Source: Blautia massiliensis (ex Durand et al. 2017)
GTDB taxonomy: Bacteria; Bacillota; Clostridia; Lachnospirales; Lachnospiraceae
Assembly (NCBI RefSeq): GCF_001487165.1
Contig: NZ_LN913006.1
Coordinates: 1,301,293 to 1,365,292, forward strand
Direction of reading: 5' to 3'
Length of the DNA: 64,000 nt
In this document: positions 1-9,779 of the stretch, piece by piece
Numbering within the stretch: position 1 is the first letter of the stretch
Layout: each line of letters starts with the position of its first letter
Notes under the pieces: model-generated
The model's input: the letters and a program-made list of their open reading frames with translations, nothing else
The model's database searches: none
What the model was told of the DNA's origin: nothing
Position numbers and translations under genes: made by a program

Positions 1-827
1 TCGAGGATGGTACCTTTGATTATGAAAACATCAGAAAAGCAGTCAATGAAAAAACAAAGCTGGTAACCATCCAGCGTTCCAAAGGCTATCAGACTCGTCC
101 TTCCTTCTCTGTAAAACAGATCGGTGAGCTGATCGCTTTTGTAAAGAAGATCAAACCGGATGTGATCTGCATGGTAGATAACTGCTACGGTGAGTTCGTA
201 GATACCATAGAGCCAAGTGATGTAGGTGCAGATATCATGGTGGGTTCCCTGATCAAAAATCCAGGCGGCGGTCTTGCCCCTATCGGCGGATATATCGCCG
301 GAAGAAAAGACTGTGTGGAAAACGCTTCCTACCGTATGACCTGCCCGGGACTGGGCATGGAAGTGGGGGCAACCCTTGGTGTAAACCGTTCTCTGTACCA
401 GGGATTTTTCCTTGCACCGATGGTTACCAAAGGAGCTTTAAAAGGCGCCGTTTTTGCAGCAAACATTTACGAAAAACTTGGTTTCCCGGTGGTACCGAAC
501 AGCACAGAACCACGTCAGGATATCATCCAGGCGGTCACTCTCGGAACACCGGAGGGTCTTGTAGCATTCTGCCAGGGTATCCAGGCTGCTGCACCGGTAG
601 ACAGCTTTGTAACACCGGAGCCGTGGGATATGCCGGGATATGACAGCCAGGTGATCATGGCAGCAGGGGCTTTCATCCAGGGTTCTTCCATCGAGCTTTC
701 TGCCGATGGTCCTATGAAACCGCCTTATGCAGTTTATTTCCAGGGTGGTCTCACCTGGGAGCATGCAAAGCTGGGAATCCTGAAATCTCTTCAGTATATG
801 GTTGATAAGGAACTTGTGAGATTATGA
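1..827 (+). CDS. Methionine gamma-lyase family PLP enzyme (aluminium-resistance protein family), 5' end outside window
   Basis: The reading frame is open from base 3, so the true start lies upstream of the window; about 275 residues are visible. It resembles the fold-type I PLP family related to cystathionine/methionine lyases (COG4100). Seen: the Asp that would contact the pyridine nitrogen in MVDNCYGEF, and the likely PLP-binding lysine in SLIKNPGGG, followed by a conserved C-terminal half ending in a normal stop. The family is expected to cleave a C-S bond of a sulfur amino acid, but the physiological substrate is unsettled and the name 'aluminium resistance' is historical. The stop overlaps the next start by four bases (ATGA), so it is translationally coupled to the FAD protein downstream. 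Confidence 0.85.
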   Translation, partial: EDGTFDYENIRKAVNEKTKLVTIQRSKGYQTRPSFSVKQIGELIAFVKKIKPDVICMVDNCYGEFVDTIEPSDVGADIMVGSLIKNPGGGLAPIGGYIAGRKDCVENASYRMTCPGLGMEVGATLGVNRSLYQGFFLAPMVTKGALKGAVFAANIYEKLGFPVVPNSTEPRQDIIQAVTLGTPEGLVAFCQGIQAAAPVDSFVTPEPWDMPGYDSQVIMAAGAFIQGSSIELSADGPMKPPYAVYFQGGLTWEHAKLGILKSLQYMVDKELVRL

Positions 828-2029
828 AAAAATCCGAAGGACCGGACTTAAAAAAACAGATCTTTGTCATAGGAGCCGGGGCTTCCGGTCTTATGGCAGC
901 TATTCAGGCTGCTGTATACGGAGCTGCAGTTACGGTTCTGGAACAAAATGACCGTCCCGGCAAAAAAATCTGTGCTACGGGAAACGGCCGTTGTAATATG
1001 ACGAACCTGAATCAGGATGAAAACGCTTACCGGGGATCTCATCCTGAATTTGCCAAAGATGCCCTGGCACAGTTTCCTGTGGAAAAAACTCTGAAATTCT
1101 TTCAGGAACTGGGAATCTGTACCACAGACCGCAGCGGATGGATCTATCCCCGAAGCAACCAGGCACAGAGTGTGGTAGATGTTCTTGTCATGAAGGCACG
1201 CAGCCTGAAGGTAAAGCTGAAAACCAATCAGACCGTTACCGGCGTGTCTTTTGCAGACGGACAGTGGAAGATCCATACGGACGGATGGACCTACAGTGGT
1301 GATGCCGTGATCCTTGCAAATGGTTCCCGTGCGTCTTCCGTTGCAGGTTCCTGCGAAAGCGGATATGAAATTGCAAAAAGTCTCGGACATCATCTGATCG
1401 AACCCCTTCCAGCTTTGACAGCTCTGAAATGTAAGGGAAATTCTTTTTCCGGCTGGAGTGGTGTACGGACAGAAGGTAAGATAACACTTTATATAGACGG
1501 CACACCGACAGTTTCCCAGCAGGGAGAACTGCAGCTTACCGATTACGGTGTATCCGGGATCCCGGTATTCCAGATTTCCCGCTATGCTATCCGTGCCGTC
1601 CATGAAAACAAAAATGTGGAGCTTTCCATAAATTTTTTTCCGGAACTGAACCGGAAAGAGCTGGAAGAATACCTGGAACAGAGAAAAACAGCCTGTCCTT
1701 ACAAAACAGAAAAAGAACTTCTCATCGGACTTTTTCCTGAAAAACTGATCCGTGTTTTATGTGCACAGAAGGATCTTATCCGCGGGATCACCGATTTTCG
1801 TCTCACGGTAAAAAACGGCCTTTCCTTCGAACAGGCACAGGTTTGTTCCGGTGGAGTGGATACGTCTGAAGTTCACAGCAAAACCATGGAGTCCAGACTT
1901 CATAAAGGTCTTTATTTTGCCGGAGAGCTCCTTGACATTGACGGTACCTGCGGAGGTTATAACCTGCAGTGGGCATGGTCAAGCGGAGCTGCCGCCGGTA
2001 TCTGGGCAGCAAAGGAGGAAGAAAAATGA
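824..2029 (+). CDS. HI0933-family flavoprotein (NAD(P)/FAD-dependent oxidoreductase)
   Basis: A 401-residue protein with a Rossmann FAD-binding start (VIGAGASGLMAAIQAA, residues about 15-30), the downstream RPGKKICATGNGRCN stretch typical of the HI0933/YhiN family, and the C-terminal GGV and FAGELLDIDGTCGGYNLQWA segment that closes the FAD site. No signal peptide or membrane segment, so cytoplasmic. Family members are often labelled aminoacetone oxidase family FAD-binding enzyme; their substrates are mostly unknown. The start overlaps the upstream stop (ATGA) and its own stop overlaps the next start, so three genes appear co-translated. The specific reaction cannot be told from sequence. Confidence 0.85.
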   Translation: MKKSEGPDLKKQIFVIGAGASGLMAAIQAAVYGAAVTVLEQNDRPGKKICATGNGRCNMTNLNQDENAYRGSHPEFAKDALAQFPVEKTLKFFQELGICTTDRSGWIYPRSNQAQSVVDVLVMKARSLKVKLKTNQTVTGVSFADGQWKIHTDGWTYSGDAVILANGSRASSVAGSCESGYEIAKSLGHHLIEPLPALTALKCKGNSFSGWSGVRTEGKITLYIDGTPTVSQQGELQLTDYGVSGIPVFQISRYAIRAVHENKNVELSINFFPELNRKELEEYLEQRKTACPYKTEKELLIGLFPEKLIRVLCAQKDLIRGITDFRLTVKNGLSFEQAQVCSGGVDTSEVHSKTMESRLHKGLYFAGELLDIDGTCGGYNLQWAWSSGAAAGIWAAKEEEK

Positions 2030-3627
2030 TCCGGATCACACAGCTGAAGCTTCCCATCACTCATACAGAAGAGCAGCTTCACCGAAAAATAGCAAAAATG
2101 CTTCGTCTTGGAAATCAGCCGTTCACCTATGAGATCCGAAAACAATCTCTGGATGCCCGGCACAAAGAGGATAAAAAATTTGTCTACACTGTAGATATTA
2201 AACTGGATAACGAATCCCGTGTTCTCAAAAAGGTTCACGATAAAAATATTATGTTAACCTCAGGGAAGAAATATCATTTCCCCTCCTCTGGTTCTGAAAC
2301 TCTGTCCCATCGTCCTGTAGTGATCGGAAGCGGACCTGCAGGATTATTCTGTGCCTGGTACCTGGCCAAAGCCGGGTACTGTCCACTGGTACTGGAACGG
2401 GGAGAAGAAGCAGACAAACGCCAAGAAACCGTGGAAAATTTCTGGAAAAACGGCATCCTGGATCCGGATTCCAATGTACAGTTCGGAGAGGGCGGTGCAG
2501 GGACTTTTTCCGATGGAAAGCTGAATACTCTGGTAAAAGATACTTTTGGAAGAGGAAAGGAAGTTCTTTCCCGATTTGTGGAGGCAGGAGCTCCCTCTGA
2601 GATCCTTTACCAGCAAAAGCCTCATCTTGGCACAGATCAGCTTGTAGGTATCGTTCAGTTTATGCGTCATCAGATTGAAGAAATGGGCGGGGAATTCCGT
2701 TTTCGTTCCACAGTAACTGATCTGATGATCCGTGACCGGAAGCTTAATGCAGTCATTGTCAATGCAAAAGAGGAAATACCGGCAGAAATCTGCATTCTTG
2801 CTCCCGGCCACAGTGCCAGAGATACGTTTGCCATGCTGGAAAAGCACAATATTAACATGGAGCCGAAATCTTTTGCAGTGGGGGTACGTGTGGAACATCC
2901 GCAGACCATGATCAACCAGGATCTTTACGGGGAACCGGAAAACGACCGTCTGGGTGCATCCAGCTACAAGGTTACCCATACACTGGAAAACGGACGTGGC
3001 GTTTATTCTTTCTGTATGTGTCCCGGCGGATATGTTGTAAATGCATCTTCTGAAGAAGGTATGCTTGCAGTGAATGGTATGAGCTATCAGGCACGTGACA
3101 GCCATAATGCCAACAGTGCTATCATCGTTACGGTAAACCCTTCTGATTTTCCTGAAGAGGGAGTTCTCGGCGGAATCGCTCTGCAGCGAAAACTGGAGCG
3201 CGCTGCCTGGGAAGCCGGAAAAGGAAAAATTCCGGTACAGCTTTTCAAAGATTACTGTACCCATCAGAAAAGTACTAGGCTTGGAGATGTGATCCCCTGT
3301 ATCAAAGGAGCTTATACACTTACCGATGTCCGCAGTATTTTCCCGAAAGAGATCGGCGATTCCATTGAAGCAGGAATCCATGCTTTTGGAAAAAAGCTTT
3401 CCGGTTTTGACCGACCAGATGCATTGCTGGAAGGAGTAGAAAGCCGTACCTCTTCTCCTGTACGGATCGTTCGGGAACCGAAAAAGCTCACTTCCAATAT
3501 AGAAGGGATCTACCCCTGCGGAGAGGGCGCCGGTTACGCCGGAGGCATTACATCCGCAGCGATGGACGGGATCAAGGTGGCAGAAGCAGTCGCTTCTGTT
3601 TATGCCCTGCCTGTAAACAAAATGTGA
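2026..3627 (+). CDS. FAD-dependent dehydrogenase, COG2509 type
   Basis: A 533-residue flavoprotein. An N-terminal ~80-residue alpha/beta region with RK repeats precedes a Rossmann motif (VIGSGPAGLFCAWYLA, about residues 90-105), then NVQFGEGGAGTFSDGKLNT, which is characteristic of the COG2509 'uncharacterised FAD-dependent dehydrogenase' family; the C-terminal GEGAGYAGGITSAAMDG contacts FAD. An in-frame start exists at 1969 inside the previous gene, but ATG 2026 has an AAAGGAGG at 2011-2018 and sits in an ATGA overlap, so 2026 is chosen. Function is unknown beyond redox chemistry. It ends the three-gene group; a weak GGGAT/ATCCC hairpin followed by a T run lies at about 3645-3672. Confidence 0.85.
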   Translation: MIRITQLKLPITHTEEQLHRKIAKMLRLGNQPFTYEIRKQSLDARHKEDKKFVYTVDIKLDNESRVLKKVHDKNIMLTSGKKYHFPSSGSETLSHRPVVIGSGPAGLFCAWYLAKAGYCPLVLERGEEADKRQETVENFWKNGILDPDSNVQFGEGGAGTFSDGKLNTLVKDTFGRGKEVLSRFVEAGAPSEILYQQKPHLGTDQLVGIVQFMRHQIEEMGGEFRFRSTVTDLMIRDRKLNAVIVNAKEEIPAEICILAPGHSARDTFAMLEKHNINMEPKSFAVGVRVEHPQTMINQDLYGEPENDRLGASSYKVTHTLENGRGVYSFCMCPGGYVVNASSEEGMLAVNGMSYQARDSHNANSAIIVTVNPSDFPEEGVLGGIALQRKLERAAWEAGKGKIPVQLFKDYCTHQKSTRLGDVIPCIKGAYTLTDVRSIFPKEIGDSIEAGIHAFGKKLSGFDRPDALLEGVESRTSSPVRIVREPKKLTSNIEGIYPCGEGAGYAGGITSAAMDGIKVAEAVASVYALPVNKM

Positions 3628-3653
3628 AAAAAGTGGAAATTTCCGGGATAGAG

Positions 3654-3682
3654 TGTACATCCCTGCTTTTTTATGCTAAAAT
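3654..3682 (+). promoter_or_regulatory. Candidate sigma-A promoter for the radC-mre operon
   Basis: TGTACA (3654-3659) and TAAAAT (3677-3682) are separated by 17 bases, about 50 bases before the radC start. It fits a vegetative promoter placed between two independent gene groups. Inferred from sequence only. Confidence 0.5.
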
Positions 3683-3732
3683 AACTTCTGCAATTTTGCA
3701 TCCCCTTCTTCGAGAGCGAAAAGGGAAATCAT

Positions 3733-4440
3733 ATGAAAGATACTATAATGGAAATGCCAGATTATCAGCGTCCGTATGAAAAATGTCTGCGGGAGGGAGA
3801 ACAGTCCTTAAGCGATCGAGAGCTTCTTGCCGTGATCCTGCGCTGTGGCGTACAGGGATCCAGTTCCCTGACTCTGGCAGATAAAATCCTGAATTTATCG
3901 AAACAGACCGGATACAGTGGTCTGCTTGGACTGTTTCATATTTCCATGCAGGAACTGATAAAGATCCATGGGATCGGTAAGGTAAAAGCCATACAGCTGA
4001 AATGTATCGGGGAACTTTCCAAGCGTATGGCAACCGCAGCTGCAAAACCGGAATTGTCTTTTCACCATCCGGTAACCATTGCGAAATATTATATGGAGCG
4101 GCTCCGGCATGAAGAGCAGGAATTGCTTTACTGCATGATGCTGGACGGACATAACCATTTGTCGGGGGAACAGCTTTTAAGCCGCGGTACTGTCAATGCC
4201 ACACTGATCACACCAAGAGAAGTCTTTGTAGAAGCTGTAAAATATCGTGCGGTGAACCTGATCCTGGTCCACAATCATCCGGGTGGTGATCCCTCCCCCA
4301 GTCAGGCTGATCTGGATGTTACGGAACGGATCTATCATTGCGGTGAACTCCTCGGCATCCATCTTCTGGATCATGTCATCATCGGTGATCACAGGTATGT
4401 CAGTTTCCGCGAAAAAGGGATTTTTGATGAATATACTTAA
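3733..4440 (+). CDS. radC: RadC family JAB/MPN-domain protein
   Basis: A 235-residue RadC (DUF2466) protein. The N-terminal part contains a helix-hairpin-helix-like region (IHGIGKVKAIQL, about residues 78-89) and the C-terminal JAMM metalloprotease-like motif is intact: HNHPGGDPSPSQAD, giving His-x-His, Ser and Asp ligands. Despite the name, RadC has no demonstrated role in recombinational repair and its biochemical activity is unknown. It is the first gene of the mreBCD operon, an arrangement also known from Bacillus subtilis. The start is supported by a GGGAAA-type ribosome site eight bases upstream. Confidence 0.92.
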   Translation: MKDTIMEMPDYQRPYEKCLREGEQSLSDRELLAVILRCGVQGSSSLTLADKILNLSKQTGYSGLLGLFHISMQELIKIHGIGKVKAIQLKCIGELSKRMATAAAKPELSFHHPVTIAKYYMERLRHEEQELLYCMMLDGHNHLSGEQLLSRGTVNATLITPREVFVEAVKYRAVNLILVHNHPGGDPSPSQADLDVTERIYHCGELLGIHLLDHVIIGDHRYVSFREKGIFDEYT

Positions 4441-4456
4441 GTGAAGGGACAGATTT

Positions 4457-5470
4457 ATGCTTTTTAGAAATAATTACGGAGTAGACCTTGGAAGCAGCTC
4501 TGTAAAAGTCTATTCATTTTTCAGAAACAAAAGTTACATAGAAAAGAACATGGTAGCCTACAGAGGACGTCGGATCCTTGCCATAGGGAACGAAGCTTAT
4601 GAAATGTTTGAAAAATCACCTGCAGATATTTCCGTAAATTCTCCTATGGCTTTCGGTATGCTGGCAAATCTGGAATTGCAGGAGATCGTCCTTTACAGCA
4701 TGATAAAAAAAATCGATCATACATCCGGTCTCGGAGCAGACATGTATTTCTCCGTACCACTTGATATGACTGCTATCGAAAAGAGGGCATACTATCATCT
4801 GGTCAATGGTCACTGGCTGCGGAAAAACCGTGTTTTTATGGTGGAGTCCCCTATTGCAGATGCCATTGCCATGGGAATCGACCCTGAAAAGAATCAGGGC
4901 AGCATGATCGTAAACATCGGTGCACAGAGTACAGAGTTTTCCATCATAACCGACGGCAAGATCATCATCAGCCGTAAGATCCCCATCGGAGGCAGACAGA
5001 TGAACGAATCTATCTGCAGCGAGATCCGAAAACATTATAATCTTCAGATTGGAACACGAACTGCAAAACGTCTGAAAGTAGTTATGGGAAGACTGAACGA
5101 TCAGAAAAAAGAAGCCCGAAAAGTAGTCGGGATCGACAGTATTTCCGGACTTCCACGAGAAGAAGTTATTTCTGCCTACGTTGTTAATGAAGGGATCGCC
5201 AACTGTGTGAACCAGATCGCAGCAGAGATGAAATCTTTTCTGGAACGTACCCCGCCACAGATCGCTTATCATATCGCAAAAGAGGGCATTTATCTGACCG
5301 GCGGCAGTACACGGCTTCCTTATATAGATAACTATCTGGCTAGCTATACAGGATTTGCTTTTAATCTTTCTGATCTGTATGAAACTTCTGCAGCATACGG
5401 CCTGGAAAAGATCATCCGCGACAGAAACCTGCGCAAATGGGCCCAGCCGGTAAAGCAGAAAAAACTGTAA
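4457..5470 (+). CDS. mreB: Rod shape-determining protein MreB
   Basis: A 337-residue bacterial actin homologue. The phosphate-1 loop YGVDLGSSSVKVY (residues 7-19), the phosphate-2 region NIGAQSTEFSII and the adenosine motif LTGGSTRLPYID near the C-terminus mark the actin ATPase fold. MreB polymers guide lateral peptidoglycan synthesis beneath the membrane together with MreC, MreD, RodA and PBP2, all encoded just downstream. It is somewhat divergent from canonical MreB (for example DLGSSSVKVY rather than DLGTANTLVY), a trait that could point to an Mbl/MreBH-type paralogue. It lies 16 bases after radC. Confidence 0.9.
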   Translation: MLFRNNYGVDLGSSSVKVYSFFRNKSYIEKNMVAYRGRRILAIGNEAYEMFEKSPADISVNSPMAFGMLANLELQEIVLYSMIKKIDHTSGLGADMYFSVPLDMTAIEKRAYYHLVNGHWLRKNRVFMVESPIADAIAMGIDPEKNQGSMIVNIGAQSTEFSIITDGKIIISRKIPIGGRQMNESICSEIRKHYNLQIGTRTAKRLKVVMGRLNDQKKEARKVVGIDSISGLPREEVISAYVVNEGIANCVNQIAAEMKSFLERTPPQIAYHIAKEGIYLTGGSTRLPYIDNYLASYTGFAFNLSDLYETSAAYGLEKIIRDRNLRKWAQPVKQKKL

Positions 5471-5483
5471 AGGGGCATATATA

Positions 5484-6380
5484 ATGAAAAACATCCGAAA
5501 AAAAGTGCGTTTTCATTTTAATTTAAAAAGTAAACATCTTCTGGTAATCATGACACTTTTCTGTGGAAGCTGCATTGTAGCTACAGCAGCCTCCGGAACC
5601 TCTTCCGCACCACTTCAGGAGGCAGCCGGTTTTCTTATCGTTCCCTTTGAAAAGGGGATCGCCGGTGTCAGCGATATATTTGGAAATGTAAAAAACAATC
5701 TTCGTGATAAACAGGACGTGCTTCAGGAAAACGAAGAGCTGAAAAGTCAGATCAACAGTCTTACGGAACAGAATAACATCCTGATCCAGGACCAGACAGA
5801 GCTCACACGCCTGAAGGAACTTTACGATCTTGATCAGGAATATACCGACTATCCCAAGGTTGCCGCAAGGATAATCTCCAAAGATCCCGGAAACTGGTAT
5901 GATACCTTTATGATCAACAAAGGCAGTAATAACGGGATCCGGGTTGATAACAACGTAATCGCCGGAAAGGGTCTTGTGGGTATCGTTACAGAAGTGGGAC
6001 CTTCCTGGGCTACTGTCCGTTCCATCATCGATGACAGCAGCAATGTCAGTGCCATGGCAGTCAGTACTTCCGACAACTGCGTTGTCACTGGAGATCTGAA
6101 ATTGATCGATGAAGGCAAATTAAGCTTTGAGCAGCTTTACGATCAGGATAACAAGGTAACAGTCGGAGAACGTATTGTCACCTCGAACATCAGTGAAAAA
6201 TATGTGGAAGGACTGTTTATTGGTTATGTCAGTGAGATCCAGCAGGATCCCAATAACCTGACAAAAACAGGTACGATCGTTACACCGGTTGATTTCGGTC
6301 ATCTGAAAGATGTATTTGTGATCACCACCAATAAACAGGACGCGATAGACAAATCGGAGGATGCGTCCAATGAAAAATAA
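5484..6380 (+). CDS. mreC: Rod shape-determining protein MreC
   Basis: A 298-residue bitopic membrane protein: short basic cytoplasmic tail, one transmembrane segment (about residues 18-37), then a coiled coil (about 75-105, NLRDKQDVLQENEELKSQIN) and the two beta-barrel MreC domain with KGSNNGI and GLVGIVTEVGPSWATV, which are conserved in the family. MreC scaffolds the elongation complex outside the membrane and binds PBP2. It starts 13 bases after mreB and overlaps mreD. Confidence 0.93.
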   Translation: MKNIRKKVRFHFNLKSKHLLVIMTLFCGSCIVATAASGTSSAPLQEAAGFLIVPFEKGIAGVSDIFGNVKNNLRDKQDVLQENEELKSQINSLTEQNNILIQDQTELTRLKELYDLDQEYTDYPKVAARIISKDPGNWYDTFMINKGSNNGIRVDNNVIAGKGLVGIVTEVGPSWATVRSIIDDSSNVSAMAVSTSDNCVVTGDLKLIDEGKLSFEQLYDQDNKVTVGERIVTSNISEKYVEGLFIGYVSEIQQDPNNLTKTGTIVTPVDFGHLKDVFVITTNKQDAIDKSEDASNEK

Positions 6381-6897
6381 GATCATATTATTTATCACTA
6401 TCATTGTCTGTTTTCTCCTTCAGTGCACAGTAATGGACCGTATTTCCATTGGATCCATCACTCCAAATCTGCTTTTGATCCTGTGTGTATCCATGGGACT
6501 TATGCGTGGAAGAAAAGTCGGTCTGTGGACTGGATTTTTTTCCGGGCTTTTCGTCGATCTCTTTTATGGATCATTGTTTGGATTTTATGCACTGATCTAT
6601 ATGTATATAGGTTTTATCAGCGGCTATGCATTCCGCAGTTTTTATGATGATGATCTGAAAGTTCCGCTTTTTCTTGTAGCAGGAACAGATCTTCTTTATA
6701 ATCTGGCTGTGTATGGCCTCCAGTTTCTGCTCAGAGGCCGTCTTGGATTCTGGACCTACATATACAGGATCATTATCCCCGAGATTGTATATACGGTTTT
6801 TCTCACCATCATCGTATACCGGGTATTTTACTGGATCAACTACCACTTAATGGATACTGTAAGGAAAGAAAGTGAGTCTATTTGGGAATTAAAATAA
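6370..6897 (+). CDS. mreD: Rod shape-determining protein MreD
   Basis: A 175-residue integral membrane protein with five to six hydrophobic segments, matching MreD in size and position. An ATG at 6361 is in frame, but GGAGG occupies 6356-6360 and touches it; ATG 6370 has the correct nine-base spacing and overlaps the mreC stop, so 6370 is chosen. It is part of the elongasome with MreC. Its end overlaps the start of the PBP2 gene by 16 bases. Confidence 0.9.
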   Translation: MKNKIILFITIIVCFLLQCTVMDRISIGSITPNLLLILCVSMGLMRGRKVGLWTGFFSGLFVDLFYGSLFGFYALIYMYIGFISGYAFRSFYDDDLKVPLFLVAGTDLLYNLAVYGLQFLLRGRLGFWTYIYRIIIPEIVYTVFLTIIVYRVFYWINYHLMDTVRKESESIWELK

Positions 6898-9779
6898 AAA
6901 AAATCATCAAAAAAATCCGTCTGAAACGTACTACAGTTCTTGTGATCGTATTTATTTTTCTGTCATCTGTCCTGGTCCGGCAGCTTTTCAGTCTGCAGAT
7001 CATACAGGGAGAGGATTACATCAGTAAATTTCAGACACGTACCACCAAAACACGCGTGATCAAAAGCACCCGTGGTAATATTTATGACCGTAACGGCACA
7101 GTTGTCGCCTCCAATGTACTTGCATATTCTGTCACATTCGAAGATAGCGGTACATACAACAGCACCAGAGAAAAGAATCTGACTCTGAACGGTATCGCCT
7201 ACCAGGTATTACAGATTCTTTCCAAAAACGGGGACAGCTTATCTGATAATTTTCATATTACCGTCAATGATCATGGCGACTATGCTTTTGATGTAGATGA
7301 AGGATTTACTCTTAACCGTTTCCGTGCGGATATTTACGGAGAAGCACAGATTGATGATCTCAGTGATGAACAGAAAAACGCAACCGCAGCCCAGATCATG
7401 GATCATCTTACCGGAAGCAACGGATTTTCTATCGTTCTTTACGGAAAAGATGCCTACACCCCGGAAGAACTTGCCGCACATTCTCTTCCGGAAGAGCTTA
7501 CCAAACAGGAAATCCTCGAAATTGCGATCATGCGCTATCAGCTGAACACCAACAGTTTCAAGAAATATATGCCGGTGACCATTGCAACAAATGTCAGTGA
7601 AAAATCTGTGGCAGCCATAAAAGAAAATCAGGCCGCTCTCCAGGGTATTGACATTGTAGAAGATTCCACCAGAAAATATGTGGACGATGAGAGTATGGCG
7701 CCGATCCTCGGTTACACAGGCCAGGCCTCTTCTGAAGAACTGGAAACCCTTCGTAAGGATAATCCTGATTATTCCAATGATGCGGTTGTTGGAAAAGCCG
7801 GGATCGAACAGTATATGGAGCTTGAACTTCAGGGAAAAGATGGAGAAGAAACGGTCACAGTTGATAATCTTGGTAAAGTCCTTGATATCGACAATTCCAA
7901 AACTGTTGATCCTGTGGCCGGAAACGATGTTTATCTGACCATTGATTCCGACTGGCAGAAGAGTATTTACCAGATCCTGGAACAGCGTGTTGCCGGTATT
8001 GTCCTCTCTAAACTGACACCAAATAAAAGCTTTGATTATGAAGCAGAGAAAGATGCAAGTAAGATCACCATCCCAATCTATGATGTATACAATGCACTGA
8101 TCGCAAACAGTGTGATCGATATCAATAAATTCAGCGATGCAGATGCTTCCGATACAGAAAAAAATTTATACGCCAAATTTCAGCAAAAACAGCAACAGGT
8201 TTTTGATACAATAAGTAACAGGCTGACAGGTGACAATCCTCCCGCCTATAAGGATGAAGATACGCAGATGCAGGAATATCTTACCTATATCTGTGATGAT
8301 CTTCTTACCAATACCCTGAAGGTACTGAAAAGTGATTCCATTGATACCTCAGATGAAACATACAAAGCCTGGAAAAATGACCAGAGTATCAGTCTGAAAG
8401 ATTATCTGAACTATGCTGCCAGTCAGAACTGGATCGATATTTCCCAGATCTCAACCTCCGGAGAATATCTGGATTCTGAAGAGATCTATCAGGCTCTTAC
8501 CGCCTATATCATTGATTACCTGAAGACAGATACAGGCTTTTCAAAGCTTCTGTATAAATATATGCTTCAGGAAGACACCATCAGTGGAGAAGATCTGTGT
8601 CTTGTTCTCTATGAACAGGGCGTTCTTTCAAAAGAAGACGAGCTGTATCAGACAATGGCCTCCGGTGGTCTTGATGCCTACACCTTCATGTATCGCAAGA
8701 TCGCAAATCTTGAGATCACACCGGCCCAGCTTGCGTTGGCTCCGTGCTCTGCATCTGCGGTGATCACAGATACTACAACCGGAAATGTTCTCGCATGTGT
8801 TTCCTATCCGGGATATGATAATAATCGTCTGACCAACAATATGGACACCGATTATTATGCAAAGCTTTCCACAGATCTTTCCAGCCCGTTCTTCAACAAG
8901 GCAACACAGCAGAAGACGGCTCCAGGATCTACCTTAAAGATCTTATCTACTGTTGCCGGCATGTCCGAGGGCGTAATAGATGATGGCACATATATTGAAT
9001 GTACAGGAAGCTTTGACCTTGTAACACCTCCGATCAACTGCTGGAATAAACAGGGCCACGGTTCTCTTGATATCCGTGAGGCCATTGAGCAGTCCTGTAA
9101 CGTATTTTTCACTACGATCGGTTTCGAACTTGGTAAAGATTCCGAAGGTAATTTTTCTGAAGCCAGAAGTCTTGGAATGCTTCAGAAATATGCTTCCCTC
9201 ATGGGATTGGATCAGAAAACCGGCATTGAAATTTCCGAGGCTTCTCCGCAGGTTTCTGACAAAAACGCGGTTCCTTCCTATATTGGACAGGGTACTAATA
9301 CGTTTACGACCAGCCAGCTTGCACGCTATGCGTCAACGATCGCCACTTCCGGTACGATCTACAAGCTTTCCCTTCTGGACCGTGTGACGGATTCCAAAGG
9401 AAAACTTATAAAGGAATATCCTTCCGAAACAGCTGGACAGTTGGATCTTTCCAGCAATATCTGGGATGCCATCCATGACGGTATGTATCGTGTAGTGCAG
9501 ACTCATGATCAGTTTAACGGACTTGGAGTTGAAGTAGCAGGAAAAACCGGTACTGCCGAGATTGACTATTTTCATCCGAACAATGCACTTTTTATCGGAT
9601 ATGCGCCTGTTTCTGATCCCAAGTACGCAATATCTGTACGAATCGCAAACGGATATGCATCCGGTAATGCCTGCCTTGCAGCTAATGATATCTTTAAATA
9701 CATTTTCGGACTTGCAGATGAAAGCACCATTCTCACTGGCTATGCAGCAAGCGATACCAGTAATGTATCGAATGACTAA
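6882..9779 (+). CDS. mrdA: Penicillin-binding protein 2 (class B transpeptidase) with a large internal insertion
   Basis: A 965-residue class B PBP, much longer than the 600-720 residues usual for PBP2. Seen in order: one membrane anchor (about 17-37), dimerisation domain with STRGNIYDRNG (62-72), the transpeptidase domain with SxxK (S683-K686), SCN (738-740) and KTG (888-890). Between the first transpeptidase strand (VYLTID, 350-354) and the next (SAVITDTTTG, 624-633) lie about 245 extra residues, mostly helical and acidic. It cross-links peptidoglycan during elongation with RodA. The start is a TTG at 6882 inside mreD; no in-frame ATG lies nearby, and MGIKIKK gives the expected short basic tail before the anchor. 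Confidence 0.92.
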   Translation: MGIKIKKIIKKIRLKRTTVLVIVFIFLSSVLVRQLFSLQIIQGEDYISKFQTRTTKTRVIKSTRGNIYDRNGTVVASNVLAYSVTFEDSGTYNSTREKNLTLNGIAYQVLQILSKNGDSLSDNFHITVNDHGDYAFDVDEGFTLNRFRADIYGEAQIDDLSDEQKNATAAQIMDHLTGSNGFSIVLYGKDAYTPEELAAHSLPEELTKQEILEIAIMRYQLNTNSFKKYMPVTIATNVSEKSVAAIKENQAALQGIDIVEDSTRKYVDDESMAPILGYTGQASSEELETLRKDNPDYSNDAVVGKAGIEQYMELELQGKDGEETVTVDNLGKVLDIDNSKTVDPVAGNDVYLTIDSDWQKSIYQILEQRVAGIVLSKLTPNKSFDYEAEKDASKITIPIYDVYNALIANSVIDINKFSDADASDTEKNLYAKFQQKQQQVFDTISNRLTGDNPPAYKDEDTQMQEYLTYICDDLLTNTLKVLKSDSIDTSDETYKAWKNDQSISLKDYLNYAASQNWIDISQISTSGEYLDSEEIYQALTAYIIDYLKTDTGFSKLLYKYMLQEDTISGEDLCLVLYEQGVLSKEDELYQTMASGGLDAYTFMYRKIANLEITPAQLALAPCSASAVITDTTTGNVLACVSYPGYDNNRLTNNMDTDYYAKLSTDLSSPFFNKATQQKTAPGSTLKILSTVAGMSEGVIDDGTYIECTGSFDLVTPPINCWNKQGHGSLDIREAIEQSCNVFFTTIGFELGKDSEGNFSEARSLGMLQKYASLMGLDQKTGIEISEASPQVSDKNAVPSYIGQGTNTFTTSQLARYASTIATSGTIYKLSLLDRVTDSKGKLIKEYPSETAGQLDLSSNIWDAIHDGMYRVVQTHDQFNGLGVEVAGKTGTAEIDYFHPNNALFIGYAPVSDPKYAISVRIANGYASGNACLAANDIFKYIFGLADESTILTGYAASDTSNVSND

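Noticed and set aside
2344-3660. 438-residue minus-strand frame opposite the COG2509 flavoprotein
   Set aside because: Cys/Phe/His-rich shadow frame; the plus strand has intact FAD motifs and a ribosome site.
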